Positions 1 through 8,261 of a stretch of DNA of 64,000 nucleotides are shown piece after piece. Each line of letters starts with the position of its first letter. The first letter of the stretch is position 1. The position numbers were made by a program, and so were the translations under genes. Below the pieces are notes generated by a model. It saw only the letters and a list, made by a program, of their open reading frames with translations, was not told the origin of the DNA and searched no databases. The DNA lies in contig DATFGQ010000065.1 of NCBI GenBank assembly GCA_035249305.1, positions 1-64,000 on the forward strand, read 5' to 3'. Source of the DNA: DASUNP01 sp035249305 (lineage in GTDB: Bacteria; Acidobacteriota; Blastocatellia; UBA7656).

Positions 1-518
1 TCCCCGAGCGTTGTCTCGCGCCAGGTGTGCGGAATGATCGCGACCTCGAACCAGTCCCGGCCGAGCCCCGCCACGGTCAGGCTGATGCCGTCTACAGTGA
101 TCGAGCCTTTCATAGCGATGTAGCGGCCTAACTCTTTCGGAAAGCGAAAGCGCATGCGATACGCGTTTCCTTCGGGCATAGTCGATACAAGCTCCGCCGT
201 CCCGTCGACGTGCCCCTGAACCATATGGCCGCCCAACCGCTCGCCCACCGCGAGCGCGCGTTCAAGGTTGACCTTGCCGCCTACCTTTTTATCACCGAGC
301 GTAGAGCGCTTCAAAGTTTCAAGCGAGGCGTCGGCGCTGAAAAAGCCGCGGCCCATCTCTATGACAGTCAGATCGACGCCGTCGATAGAGATCGAATCGC
401 CTATGCGCGTGCCTTCCAATACCGCGCCGGCCTCGATCACAAGGTAAGCGCCGTCGGCGCGGCGGTCAATGCGGCGCACGCGGCCCACCTCCATTATTAA
501 TCCCGTAAAGATTCCCAT
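1..518 (-). CDS. ribE: Riboflavin synthase alpha subunit, partial (3' end outside window)
   Basis: Riboflavin synthase dismutates two 6,7-dimethyl-8-ribityllumazine molecules to riboflavin. Reading the minus strand from the ATG at 518 gives MGIFTGLIMEVG, the family N-terminus, and about 172 of the usual 200-215 residues are present. Two lumazine-binding repeats are visible: GDSISIDGVDLTV in the first and GHMVQGHVDG plus GSITVDGISLTV in the second. The first repeat has Asp where the family usually has the conserved Cys (GVCLTV). The C-terminus runs off the left edge. The start is set by homology; no strong ribosome binding site is seen. Confidence 0.93.
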   Translation of the reverse strand, partial: MGIFTGLIMEVGRVRRIDRRADGAYLVIEAGAVLEGTRIGDSISIDGVDLTVIEMGRGFFSADASLETLKRSTLGDKKVGGKVNLERALAVGERLGGHMVQGHVDGTAELVSTMPEGNAYRMRFRFPKELGRYIAMKGSITVDGISLTVAGLGRDWFEVAIIPHTWRETTLG

Positions 519-617
519 TTATTCTTGCGAGTGATGGCGAGTTTTCGGTTCAATGCCTGACTATATCCGCTAAGAGATTAAGAAACTCAAGCGTTCCGAC
601 CATAACGCCCTAGAAGT

Positions 618-1286
618 TTACCGTCGCGATTCTACAATTTCAAGCACGCGTTCGATCACGCGGTCCAGGTTCATTTCCGACGTGTCGACGCTTACGGCGT
701 CCTCGGCCTGAATAAGAGGCGTGGCCGCGCGCTCGCTGTCTCGGCGGTCGCGGGCCTCAAGCTCGCGCCTTATCTGGTCGAGCGTCACGTCGCGCCCTCG
801 CGCGCGGTCCTCCTCCCACCGGCGGCGCGCGCGCACGTCCGGCGCGGCGTCGAGAAAGAGTTTCAGCCGCGCGTCCGGAAAGACCTTCGTCCCGATGTCA
901 CGGCCGTCCATGACGACGCCGCCTCCGCGAGCCATCTCGCGGAGTTTGAGGACCACGGCCTGGCGTACTTCGGGGATCGTAGCGATTATCGAAGAGGCTT
1001 GGCTAGTTTCGGGCGTCCTGATCTCTCGCGTGACTTCGCGGCCGTCCAGAAAGATGCGCAGGTGGTCGGGGTCGCCTTCGAGTCGTATGTCCGAGCGCGA
1101 GGCTATGTCGGCGACGGCGGCCGCGTCGTCGAGTGGCGCCTTTTCGTCTATCGCGCGTTGAGCGACCGCGCGATAGACCGCGCCCGAGTCTATGTAGAGG
1201 AGGCCGAGCCGCCGGGCCAGCGCCTTGCCCAGACTGCTTTTGCCGACGCCCGAAGGCCCGTCAATCGCGATTACCAATCTCTCCAT
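618..1286 (-). CDS. cmk: Cytidylate kinase
   Basis: Phosphorylates CMP/dCMP to the diphosphate in pyrimidine nucleotide supply. The 222-residue protein has a P-loop GPSGVGKSS at residues 10-18, the DSGAVYRA nucleotide-binding segment near 33-40 and GRDIGT, all typical of Cmk, and is the normal length. The frame stays open 15 codons further upstream, but those codons are a translated intergenic repeat; MERLVIAIDGP is the natural start. The only SD-like sequence, CAGGA, lies in the heptamer repeat immediately upstream. It follows ltaE on the same strand, with only the repeat between them. Confidence 0.95.
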   Translation of the reverse strand: MERLVIAIDGPSGVGKSSLGKALARRLGLLYIDSGAVYRAVAQRAIDEKAPLDDAAAVADIASRSDIRLEGDPDHLRIFLDGREVTREIRTPETSQASSIIATIPEVRQAVVLKLREMARGGGVVMDGRDIGTKVFPDARLKLFLDAAPDVRARRRWEEDRARGRDVTLDQIRRELEARDRRDSERAATPLIQAEDAVSVDTSEMNLDRVIERVLEIVESRR

Positions 1287-1287
1287 A

Positions 1288-1360
1288 AGTCCTGAGTCCT
1301 GAGTGCTGAGTCCTGAGTAGTAGTTTTTCACTCAGCACTCAGGACTCAGCACTCAGCACT
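1288..1360. repeat. Heptamer hairpin element, copy A
   Basis: Two 31-nt arms (1288-1318 and 1330-1360), each four heptamers plus ACT, surround an 11-nt loop with a T-run. The arms are complementary except at the variable S position of each ACTCAGS unit. The element fills the whole ltaE-cmk gap: it contains the last codons and stop of ltaE and an SD-like CAGGA just before the cmk ATG. Confidence 0.9.
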
Positions 1361-2382
1361 TTCTTCATGGTTTCCAGAGCCGATTCGCAGTCCGAGCGGC
1401 TCACGTCTTTGTGAGTGACTATGCGCATCTCGCGCGGGTTTATTCCGTTGGCGAGGACGCCCCGCTCTTTGAGCGAGGCCGAGAACTCTGTCGTGTCTTT
1501 GCCCGTGCCCGCGATGTCGAATATGACTATGTTAGTCTGCACGCGCTCCGGGTCGATCTTTATGCCGGGGATCTCGGCCAGCCCGCGCGCGATCAATTGC
1601 GCGTTGGCATGATCGTCTTCCAGCCGCGCGGTCATCTTTTCGAGCGCTACGATTCCCGCCGCCGCGATCACGCCGACCTGTCTCATCGAGCCGCCGAACA
1701 TCCTGCGCACGGCGAGCGCGCGGTCGATGAAGTCGCGACGGCCGACTATGAGCGAGCCGATAGGCGCGCTTAGCCCTTTAGAAAGGCAGAACATCACCGA
1801 GTCGAACGGGCGGGCGAGGTCCGAGGGGCTGCGCTTGAGCGCGAGCGCGGCGTTGAAGATTCGAGCGCCGTCCAGGTGAACGGGCAGACCGGCCGCGTGT
1901 GCGCCCTCGCAAATCTCTTCCATGCGCTCTAGCGGCATGCAAGCGCCGCCGGCCATGTTGTGCGAATTCTCAAGCGTCACTAGGCCCGTCTGCGCGACGT
2001 AGTAAGCAGCACGCGGGCGGATCGCGGATTTGACCGAGGGCCAGTCGAGTATGCCGTCTTCGCCGCGGACGGGGCGCGCGAGGGTCCCGCTCACGGCGGC
2101 CATCGCGGCCATCTCGTAATTGAATATGTGGCTGCGCTCTTCGGTGATGACTTCCTGACCCGGCTGTGTGTGGAGCTTGACGCAGACTTGATTGCCCATC
2201 GTGCCCGAGGGAACGAACAGCGCGGCCTCCTTGCCCAGCATCTGTGCGGCGAGCTCTTGCAGCCGGTTTACAGTCGGGTCTTCGAGATAAACATCGTCTC
2301 CGACTTCGGCCTGCGCCATGGCCTCGCGCATCTCCGGCGTCGGCTTCGTGACAGTGTCGCTACGCAGATCAATGTAATCCAT
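1339..2382 (-). CDS. ltaE: Low-specificity L-threonine aldolase
   Basis: PLP enzyme that cleaves L-threonine/allo-threonine to glycine and acetaldehyde. The 347-residue protein begins with the family signature DLRSDTVTKPT. It has the ring-stacking His85 region (ERSHIFNYE), Asp171 in HLDGARIFN, and the Schiff-base lysine at about K202 in CLSKGLSAPIGS. The start has a GTGAGG ribosome binding site. The last residues, VLSAES and the TGA, are encoded inside the heptamer hairpin repeat, so the native C-terminus may have been replaced or trimmed by a repeat insertion. cmk follows 52 nt downstream. Confidence 0.95.
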   Translation of the reverse strand: MDYIDLRSDTVTKPTPEMREAMAQAEVGDDVYLEDPTVNRLQELAAQMLGKEAALFVPSGTMGNQVCVKLHTQPGQEVITEERSHIFNYEMAAMAAVSGTLARPVRGEDGILDWPSVKSAIRPRAAYYVAQTGLVTLENSHNMAGGACMPLERMEEICEGAHAAGLPVHLDGARIFNAALALKRSPSDLARPFDSVMFCLSKGLSAPIGSLIVGRRDFIDRALAVRRMFGGSMRQVGVIAAAGIVALEKMTARLEDDHANAQLIARGLAEIPGIKIDPERVQTNIVIFDIAGTGKDTTEFSASLKERGVLANGINPREMRIVTHKDVSRSDCESALETMKKVLSAES

Positions 2383-2470
2383 CGCCTCACCCGTGTGTAT
2401 GAGTTAAACCAGACGGGAATAATAGCACAACCAGTTGAGGACTCTAGCCCCGCGGGCACGATTCAAGAAT

Positions 2471-2677
2471 GAGCCTCGAAGAGGCGAGATTCAATAGCCG
2501 AAAGCCCCGTAGGGGCGCAATTCAATAGCCCGGCGCATCGCGCCGGGTAACGCATCATACGAGAAAAAGCCCTGAAAGGGCGCGATAAACATATCGCCCT
2601 TTCAGGGCTTTTCATTAATGACAACCGCTTTCCAGGGGCGCTGCCCCTGGCTTTTGAATTACGCCCTTTCAGGGCTT
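2471..2677. repeat. Composite palindromic intergenic repeat, copy 1
   Basis: A run of short perfect palindromes: GCCTCGAAGAGGC, GCCCCGTAGGGGC, CCCGGCGCATCGCGCCGGG, GCCCTGAAAGGGC paired with a second copy inverted, CCAGGGGCGCTGCCCCTGG, and CCCTTTCAGGG. Several units are joined by ATTCAATA. The same modules in the same order recur at 26024-26284, and inverted at 54191-54396. The last module supplies the stop codon of the upstream VWA gene. Frames open through it are artefacts. Confidence 0.85.
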
Positions 2678-3796
2678 GGTTCGGCGGCGCTCCTGGGCGG
2701 GGAGGTCTGAGTAGATACCCCATCGCGAGCGGACCTCGGTCCCCACCCGAGTCGAAAAGACTTTGACCAGATGAAAATCTTCCTCCTCCAGGCGTCGCTC
2801 GGACGAGTATGAGATGACTACTTCGCTCCCGATCTCCGCGGCGATCGTTTTCTTAATCGAGTCGCAGTCGTGTTCGCCTTCTTCCCTTGGGCCGTCGTTC
2901 TTCAGAAACAGCCCCGTCTTCGCCTCCTTGCATTCGACGCGCGTCTTGAGGTTGATCATCACACCGCCCGTCCCCGCCGCGATACCTTCGAGCATCTGTT
3001 GAGCGGCCTGGACCTGCTTGTAATAACGCCGCTGCTCGTCTATACGCTTGCGCGCTTTCGGGTCGAGCCGCTCGTACCACGAGAGCGGGTTGTACGTCTC
3101 GGGCTTCAGCTCTTTCAACAGCCGGGCATTCTGGCAGACTATGTAGACGATTGCCCGCGCGCGATGCAGCGCCTCAAGCGCCTCTTCGAAATAGTGCTTG
3201 TGCAAAGAATCGACGCCGTCGGACAGAAGCACGACGCTGCGACGGCCGGTCGCCTCCTGGAATAACCTCTCCGAGGCGAATTTCAAGCTCTCTAGCAAAG
3301 AAGACTCGATGCCGGGCTTGAGCTTCCACTTCAGCGCCTGGCGCAACTCGTCTTTGTCGCTGGTCCAACCGGACAGCAGGTTCACGCTGTCGCTATAAGA
3401 GATGATGGCGGCGCGGTCCTTCTCGCCGAGCGAGTCGATTATCCTGAGCGCGATGTCGCGGTTCAGGTTGTTGTCCTTCAAGTTCATCGCGTCGCCGCTC
3501 GCGTCGATGACCAGCAAGACGTTGGCCGGCGTGTGCACGACGGACGTGACTCGCTGCTTCTTCCCGTCCTCCGTCACGATGAAATCGGCGGGCGTCAAAG
3601 TCGCGGCGGGGCGCCCTTCCCTGTCGCGCACGTTTACTGAAAGCAGCACCTCTTCGACGCGCAGGCGTACCGCAGTGTCGTCTTCTTTAGGCCGGGGCTG
3701 AGGGTTCGTGCGGACGCGCCCGCTCTGAGCGGAAATAGCGCCCGCGGCGCACAGCATCACAGAGAAGGCAAAGAGAATCCTTACACCTTGAGCCAT
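2669..3796 (-). CDS. Secreted VWFA-domain protein (acidobacterial VWFA-related family)
   Basis: A 375-residue protein with a Sec signal peptide (hydrophobic segment about residues 5-23, AISAQ) followed by a von Willebrand factor A domain. The MIDAS-like metal site DASGD is at residues 98-102; the usual DxSxS has Asp for its last Ser. Such proteins are abundant in Acidobacteria, and their partners are generally unknown. MAQGVRILFAF is chosen as start because GGAGA lies 7-8 nt upstream; the open frame continues 12 codons further into hemW. The stop TGA lies inside the adjoining palindromic repeat, so the last few residues may be repeat-derived. It starts 23 nt after hemW. Confidence 0.85.
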   Translation of the reverse strand: MAQGVRILFAFSVMLCAAGAISAQSGRVRTNPQPRPKEDDTAVRLRVEEVLLSVNVRDREGRPAATLTPADFIVTEDGKKQRVTSVVHTPANVLLVIDASGDAMNLKDNNLNRDIALRIIDSLGEKDRAAIISYSDSVNLLSGWTSDKDELRQALKWKLKPGIESSLLESLKFASERLFQEATGRRSVVLLSDGVDSLHKHYFEEALEALHRARAIVYIVCQNARLLKELKPETYNPLSWYERLDPKARKRIDEQRRYYKQVQAAQQMLEGIAAGTGGVMINLKTRVECKEAKTGLFLKNDGPREEGEHDCDSIKKTIAAEIGSEVVISYSSERRLEEEDFHLVKVFSTRVGTEVRSRWGIYSDLPAQERRRTKP

Positions 3797-3819
3797 CGCT
3801 TTATCTCCACACATTCTGT

Positions 3820-4971
3820 TCACACGAAGCAAACAAAGACTTCGTTAGACAACAACAGACCTCTCGCGGTCAGCTTCATATTGTTGCCGCTGATCTCTAC
3901 GAGTCCCGCTTCCCCTAACCGCGCGATCTCCTCTTCATATCGAGCCGCGACATCAAGGCCATACTCATCGCGAAATTCGTCGAGCCTTATGCCTTCTATC
4001 AGCCGCAGCCCCATAAAGAGCGCTTCCGCCGCACGGCTTTCGCCCGTAAGCTCGGTCCGCTCCCCTGTCGCGTCACCCTTTGAATTAATGGCTTCAATAT
4101 ACTTTTCCGTCTGCAACAGGTTCACACGTCGCGCCGCCCCATCATAAGAGTGCGCTCCACATCCCATACCATAGAACGCCGCTCCGGTCCAATATTTCAG
4201 ATTATGTTTTGACCGCAGACGGCCCGGCGAGCCTTCATCTCTCAAAGCGAAATTGGATATTTCGTAATGCTCATAACCGGCGTCCGCGGCCGCCGCGCAG
4301 ATCATACGGTACATCTCAGCCGCGAGGTCGTCGTCGGGCCGAGGCCGCTGGCCGCGTTTCAACTGCGCGTAGAGCTGAGTCCCTTCTTTGATTTCGAGAA
4401 GGTAGAGCGACAGGTGCGCGGGGCCGAGCCGCAACGCCTGGTTCAGATTGAACTCCCAATCGGCCAGACTCTGCTCGGGCAGTCCTGCGATCAGGTCCAG
4501 GCTTATGTTGTCAAAGCCAGCCTCGGCCAGCGCGGCGATCGTATCGCGAGCCTCGGCGGCGGTGTGAGTGCGGCTGAGCGCGGCCAGATCACGATCGATA
4601 AATGATTGAACGCCGACGCTCGCTCGGTTTATCCCCGACTCGCGCCACCGGTCGAGCTTTCTTCTTGAAAGAGTCGCCGGGTTGATCTCGATAGTCACCT
4701 CGGCCTCCGCAGCCACGTCGAACGACTCGCGACAGGATTGGATCAATCGCGCGAGCTGGTCGGCTTCTACGATCGAAGGCGTGCCGCCGCCGAAGTAGAT
4801 CGTGTCTACGGCTCCATCGGTCCGCTCGCCCCAGAAGGCTATCTCGCGCGCGACCGCGTCGACGTAACGCGCGGCCAGCCCGCCCGCAAAATCCGTAGTG
4901 TTGAAATTGCAGTAAGTACACTTCCGCTCGCAGAACGGGATATGGATGTAGACGCCCGCACGTTTTTCCAC
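3820..4971 (-). CDS. hemW: HemW-like radical SAM protein (coproporphyrinogen III oxidase-like)
   Basis: 383 residues with the N-terminal radical-SAM cluster motif C14-x3-C18-x2-C21 in IPFCERKCTYCNF, the SAM-binding glycine motif YFGGGTPS and a HemN-type C-terminal domain. HemW proteins bind heme and are proposed heme chaperones; true HemN has another cysteine right after this motif, and here that position holds Asn. The start codon is GTG at 4971, directly followed by EKRAGVYIHIPF. No SD is present; an extended -10 box ends only 6 nt before the GTG, suggesting leaderless transcription. Confidence 0.9.
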   Translation of the reverse strand: MEKRAGVYIHIPFCERKCTYCNFNTTDFAGGLAARYVDAVAREIAFWGERTDGAVDTIYFGGGTPSIVEADQLARLIQSCRESFDVAAEAEVTIEINPATLSRRKLDRWRESGINRASVGVQSFIDRDLAALSRTHTAAEARDTIAALAEAGFDNISLDLIAGLPEQSLADWEFNLNQALRLGPAHLSLYLLEIKEGTQLYAQLKRGQRPRPDDDLAAEMYRMICAAAADAGYEHYEISNFALRDEGSPGRLRSKHNLKYWTGAAFYGMGCGAHSYDGAARRVNLLQTEKYIEAINSKGDATGERTELTGESRAAEALFMGLRLIEGIRLDEFRDEYGLDVAARYEEEIARLGEAGLVEISGNNMKLTARGLLLSNEVFVCFV

Positions 4972-4977
4972 GTCAAG

Positions 4978-4986
4978 ATTATATCA
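4978..4986 (-). promoter_or_regulatory. Extended -10 promoter for hemW
   Basis: On the minus strand the sequence TGATATAAT is a perfect extended -10 element (TGnTATAAT). There is no good -35. The predicted transcription start falls on or next to the GTG start codon at 4971. Confidence 0.55.
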
Positions 4987-5002
4987 AAGACTGCGCGCGG
5001 GC

Positions 5003-5230
5003 TTACTCCCGGTCGGCCGGCTCTTCGACGAACGGGGCGAGCGTGTCGCTCGCCGCCAGCGGCGTTTCGCCCGGCTTGAGGTTGTCGCGCTCGACAAGGG
5101 CGGAGAGCAGGAACTGATAGGTCTCGAATATATCTCTGTGGTCGGGGCTGCCGCCTGTGTGGACAGAGTAGTAAGCCTGAGTCAGGGCCGCCGCCACAAG
5201 CTCAAGGTGCTGCGTGCGCTCATCGGTCAT
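5003..5230 (-). CDS. Small conserved-looking hypothetical protein
   Basis: A 75-residue acidic, mostly helical protein (MTDERTQHLELVAAAL...). It has a good GAGGAG ribosome binding site upstream of the ATG at 5230. No signal peptide, membrane segment or recognised motif is seen. It lies directly upstream of hemW on the same strand with a 31-nt gap that holds the hemW promoter. I do not recognise the family. The SD and codon usage support a real gene. Confidence 0.6.
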   Translation of the reverse strand: MTDERTQHLELVAAALTQAYYSVHTGGSPDHRDIFETYQFLLSALVERDNLKPGETPLAASDTLAPFVEEPADRE

Positions 5231-5313
5231 AAGAAACTCCTCGGTCTGGGCGTCCCGCGTTAAGTTTCTTGCTTATCGCGGAAAGTTTCAAGCGGGCGGA
5301 AGGAAAGTAAGTG

Positions 5314-5343
5314 TTGGATTGTGGACTTGAAATCGGGTATTCT
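5314..5343 (+). promoter_or_regulatory. Sigma70-like promoter for epimerase/GT2 pair
   Basis: TTGGAT and TATTCT separated by 18 nt; the predicted start near 5350 gives a leader of about 50 nt to the epimerase ATG. Confidence 0.4.
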
Positions 5344-5399
5344 TCTGGGGCTGTCATTCCCCCTTACAGGTTTAATCAGCAATCCGCGTCATTGGAGCG

Positions 5400-6359
5400 A
5401 TGATGAAGCATTTGGAGAATCTTAAAGACGAGCGAATAGTTGTGACCGGCGGCGCAGGGTTCGTCGGGTCGAACATCGTCCAGAGGCTCTTGAAGGAAGG
5501 CGCGCGCGTCACGGTGCTCGACGATTTTTATACGGGGTCTGAGCAGAACCTGCCTTCGGACCACGCGGGGCTCGAAATCATCCGAGGCAGCGTGACAGAT
5601 TTCAACCTTGTGCGCGAGGTGGTCAAAGGCGCGGACGTGGTCTTTCACGAAGCCGCGCGGAACATAATTGTTTCGACGCGCAACCCGCGCGAAGATTACG
5701 AGGTGAACATAGGCGGGACGCTGAACGTCCTGCTGGCCGTCAAAGAGATGGGCGTGCGCCGCGTAGTCTACGCGTCGTCGGCCTCGGTCTACGGCAACCC
5801 GCGTTACCTGCCTATCAACGAAGACGACGCGACGAACATGCTCAGCCCTTACTCCGTCTCGAAGTTCGCGGGCGAGAATTACTGTAAGGCATTTTACGAG
5901 AGCTACGGGTTGTCGACGGCCGTCGTGCGGTACTCGAACGTCTACGGCACGCTGCAACGGCCCGACAACCCTTACTGCGGGGTCGTCGCAAAATTCTTCG
6001 AGGCTGCGATGGCCGGCTCGTCGCCCCGCATACACGGGGACGGCGAGCAGACTCGCGATTACACCTACATTGATGACGTGGTCGAGGCGACGTTACTGGC
6101 CGGGTTCGCCGTTAAGGCCGAAGGCCAGGTCTACAACGTGGGCACGGGGCGAGAGACATCTGTCAACCAGCTCGCGCGGTTGATAATCGAGATAACCGGC
6201 GCGAAAGTCGAGCCCGTATACGTCGACCGCCGCGACATAGACAACATACGCCGCCGCGTGCTGAACATCGAGAAGATTCGCCGCGAGCTTCGCTGGATAC
6301 CCTCTGTGACGATAGAGCAGGGGTTGCGGCGCACTTACGAATGGCTAAAGGCAAGCTAA
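5400..6359 (+). CDS. NAD-dependent epimerase/dehydratase (extended SDR, nucleotide-sugar)
   Basis: 319 residues, UDP-glucose 4-epimerase-like. The Rossmann motif TGGAGFVG is at residues 16-23, YASSASVYG near 124-132 and the catalytic Y151-x3-K155 in SPYSVSKFAGE, followed by the substrate-domain segment VRYSNVYG. Two consecutive ATGs exist; GGAG sits 2 nt from the first and 5 nt from the second, so translation may begin at 5403. It overlaps the glycosyltransferase by 19 nt, implying coupled synthesis of a nucleotide sugar and its transfer. The exact sugar cannot be told from sequence. Confidence 0.9.
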   Translation: MMKHLENLKDERIVVTGGAGFVGSNIVQRLLKEGARVTVLDDFYTGSEQNLPSDHAGLEIIRGSVTDFNLVREVVKGADVVFHEAARNIIVSTRNPREDYEVNIGGTLNVLLAVKEMGVRRVVYASSASVYGNPRYLPINEDDATNMLSPYSVSKFAGENYCKAFYESYGLSTAVVRYSNVYGTLQRPDNPYCGVVAKFFEAAMAGSSPRIHGDGEQTRDYTYIDDVVEATLLAGFAVKAEGQVYNVGTGRETSVNQLARLIIEITGAKVEPVYVDRRDIDNIRRRVLNIEKIRRELRWIPSVTIEQGLRRTYEWLKAS

Positions 6360-7105
6360 AACTTGAAGAAGACGTGCGCGCGAAAGAGCAGCCGCGCGTA
6401 CTCTGCGTAGCCCCGGCCTGGAACGAGGGCGAGCGCATCAGGCGAGTGGTCGCGGCCGTGCCGCGCGACGCGGTCGAGAGGACTGTCGTCGTCGACGACG
6501 GCTCAACCGACGACACGGCCGACCTTGCGGAAGCGGCGGGGGCGGTCGTCATCCGCAGCCGGAAGAACAGCGGCGTCGGCGCGGCGATTCGCAGCGGCAT
6601 CGATTACGCGATAGAACACGGCTACGACATTGTCGTCATAGTCTCAGGCGGCGGGAAGACCCCGCCCGAGCAGATACCCCGCCTGCTCGAACCGATCTTG
6701 AAAGGCGAGGCAGAGCTCGCTCAAGGGTCGCGTTACACGGACGGGGGCGAGTGGGTCCGCATGCCGCTCAAGCGGCGGCTCGGAACTCGCGGTTACACGT
6801 TCTTGTTTTCGCTGTTGTGCGGGCGGCGGGTGACGGACGCGTCGAGCGGCTTCCGCGCCATCCGTGTCTCGCTGTTCGATGACAAACGGATAAACCTGTG
6901 GCAAAGCTGGCTCGACCGTTACGAGCTTGAGCCTTACCTCTTATTCAAAGCGCTGCGGCTGCGCCACAAGGTCGTCGAAGTCCCTGTCAGGATCGAATAC
7001 CCGCCCAACACCGATAAGCTCGCGTACACGAAGATGCGCGCGCTCACCGACTGGTGGAAGATCTTCCGCCCCGTAGTCTTTCTCGCGCTCGGGATAAAAC
7101 GCTAA
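6341..7105 (+). CDS. Family 2 glycosyltransferase (DPM/DPG synthase-like)
   Basis: 254 residues with the GT2 nucleotide-sugar site VVDDGSTDDTA (Asp52-Asp53) and a GT-A fold. There is no C-terminal membrane region, only a hydrophobic tail. The second metal-binding DXD motif expected around residue 101-105 reads VSGGGKTPP, so the acidic residues are missing; some dolichol-phosphate-type GT2 proteins carry MSGNGKD here. It overlaps the upstream epimerase by 19 nt and is probably co-translated with it. Confidence 0.88.
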   Translation: MAKGKLKLEEDVRAKEQPRVLCVAPAWNEGERIRRVVAAVPRDAVERTVVVDDGSTDDTADLAEAAGAVVIRSRKNSGVGAAIRSGIDYAIEHGYDIVVIVSGGGKTPPEQIPRLLEPILKGEAELAQGSRYTDGGEWVRMPLKRRLGTRGYTFLFSLLCGRRVTDASSGFRAIRVSLFDDKRINLWQSWLDRYELEPYLLFKALRLRHKVVEVPVRIEYPPNTDKLAYTKMRALTDWWKIFRPVVFLALGIKR

Positions 7106-7123
7106 GAGCAGCCTCGCGCGCCT

Positions 7124-7753
7124 TCACTGCTTCAAGCAGACGGCGACGCCGTCGCGGATAGGCAGTATGGTCGGGTAGAGCTCATCCGAAGAATAGATCA
7201 GCCTGTTGAACTCCCTCACGCCTTCTGTATCGCGGTCCGCGTCCTCGCGCGCGACGCGGCCTGACCACAACACGTTGTCGGTGATGAAGAGCCCGCCGCG
7301 CCGGACGCGGGGGACGGCCTTGCGAAACGCGTCCGGGTACTGATACTTGTCCACGTCGTTGAATATCAAGTCGAACTCTCCGTCGACGGTGTCTATCAAA
7401 TCTCGCGAATCGCCTATCAATATCTGTATGCGGTCGGCGACCCCGGCACGCTCGAAGTAGCCGCGCGCTTCAGTAGCATTCTTCTCGCTGCCGTCCGTGT
7501 AGTAGACGCGGCCCCCTTCGCCTACGGCGCGCGCCAGCCAGATGGTCGAATAACCTATGGCCGAGCCCATCTCGAAGACGCGCTTCGCCCCAATAAGGCG
7601 GGCGTACTGCGCGAGCACGCGCGCGACGGCAGGGCCGATGATCGGAATGTTTCGAGCGCGCGCCTGCTCTTCCATCTCTGTGATGATTTCGTCTCGCGCA
7701 GGCAGAAGCTCGTACAAATATCTCTCAACGTCTTTATCCGTTATCCCATTCAT
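7124..7753 (-). CDS. SAM-dependent O-methyltransferase (catechol-OMT/CCoAOMT-like)
   Basis: 209 residues of the small class I O-methyltransferase family. SAM motif I is FEMGSAIGYSTIWLA, with acidic residues in YYTDGSEKN and the metal/catalytic segment LIFNDVDKYQYP; D/N/D metal ligands are plausible. The start MNGITDKDVERYL is chosen over an in-frame upstream extension because GGGAGGT precedes it and a promoter lies within the extension. Transcribed alone, convergent with the glycosyltransferase. Substrate unknown. Confidence 0.88.
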   Translation of the reverse strand: MNGITDKDVERYLYELLPARDEIITEMEEQARARNIPIIGPAVARVLAQYARLIGAKRVFEMGSAIGYSTIWLARAVGEGGRVYYTDGSEKNATEARGYFERAGVADRIQILIGDSRDLIDTVDGEFDLIFNDVDKYQYPDAFRKAVPRVRRGGLFITDNVLWSGRVAREDADRDTEGVREFNRLIYSSDELYPTILPIRDGVAVCLKQ

Positions 7754-7775
7754 CGCGGTCCAACCTCCCGGTCTT

Positions 7776-7804
7776 GTTATACTCAGGCGGCGCGAAAGCC
7801 GCAA
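7776..7804 (-). promoter_or_regulatory. Sigma70-like promoter for the O-methyltransferase
   Basis: Minus-strand TTGCGG and TATAAC separated by 17 nt; the predicted start near 7769 leaves a short leader containing GGGAGG before the ATG at 7753. Confidence 0.5.
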
Positions 7805-7873
7805 CCTCATGGAAGTCGATTCATTTTGGTGATAATCTGGATCGGCTCGATAAGCTCAAGAAGGAGAGAAGAG

Positions 7874-8179
7874 ATGGCAGGGAGCGCGTTTGATAAAGAC
7901 TTCGGTTACCTGATGCCGTTTCTCAAGAAAGTCGCCGAAGCGGCCGACACCATCCAGGACGCGGCGGCCAGGGAAGAGTTGAAGCGGCTGGTGGCCGGAG
8001 AGCAATCGAAGTGGCAAAGGATTCAACAACTCCTCGGCGGCGCAGCAGCAGCAGCCCCGCCGCAAGCCAGTCCCGCTCCGGCAGCAGTCGCACAGCCGGC
8101 CTCCGCCGCTCCCGCGCCCGACGGGCCGCGGCCGGTCACTGAGAGGCAGTTTACAGTCGGCAGCCTCCGTCCGCGATGA
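7874..8179 (+). CDS. Hypothetical protein with helical N-terminus and Ala/Pro tail
   Basis: 101 residues. The N-terminal half (MAGSAFDKDFGYLM to about residue 55) is amphipathic helical; residues 56-85 are an Ala/Pro-rich low-complexity linker, ending VTERQFTVGSLRPR. AAGGAG lies 7 nt upstream of the ATG, which rejects the 16-codon longer open frame. No signal peptide. The architecture (helix, flexible linker, short conserved-looking tail) suggests an adaptor, but no function is recognised. Confidence 0.6.
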   Translation: MAGSAFDKDFGYLMPFLKKVAEAADTIQDAAAREELKRLVAGEQSKWQRIQQLLGGAAAAAPPQASPAPAAVAQPASAAPAPDGPRPVTERQFTVGSLRPR

Positions 8180-8182
8180 GGC

Positions 8183-8210
8183 TTGCAGAGTGTTGTCATA
8201 ATGTTATAAT
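8183..8210 (+). promoter_or_regulatory. Strong extended -10 promoter for the PG-binding protein
   Basis: A perfect TATAAT at 8205-8210 preceded by TGT (extended -10), with TTGCAG 16 nt upstream. Predicted start near 8217, about 45 nt before the ATG at 8262. Confidence 0.65.
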
Positions 8211-8261
8211 GCCGCGCCAGGGCTGCCTCAACCGGATCAAAAAGATAAGATATCGATCATT

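Noticed and set aside
1287..1331. Longer N-terminus of cmk
   Set aside because: The extra 15 residues are translated heptamer repeat; MERLVIAIDGP matches the family start. The same reasoning applies to the yceH-like gene at 46444-46491.
2463..2723. 86-residue frame
   Set aside because: It consists of translated palindromic repeats; the same artefact recurs at 25992-26315 and 54015-54317.
7826..7873. Longer N-terminus for the hypothetical gene at 7874
   Set aside because: AAGGAG sits inside this stretch at the right distance for the ATG at 7874.
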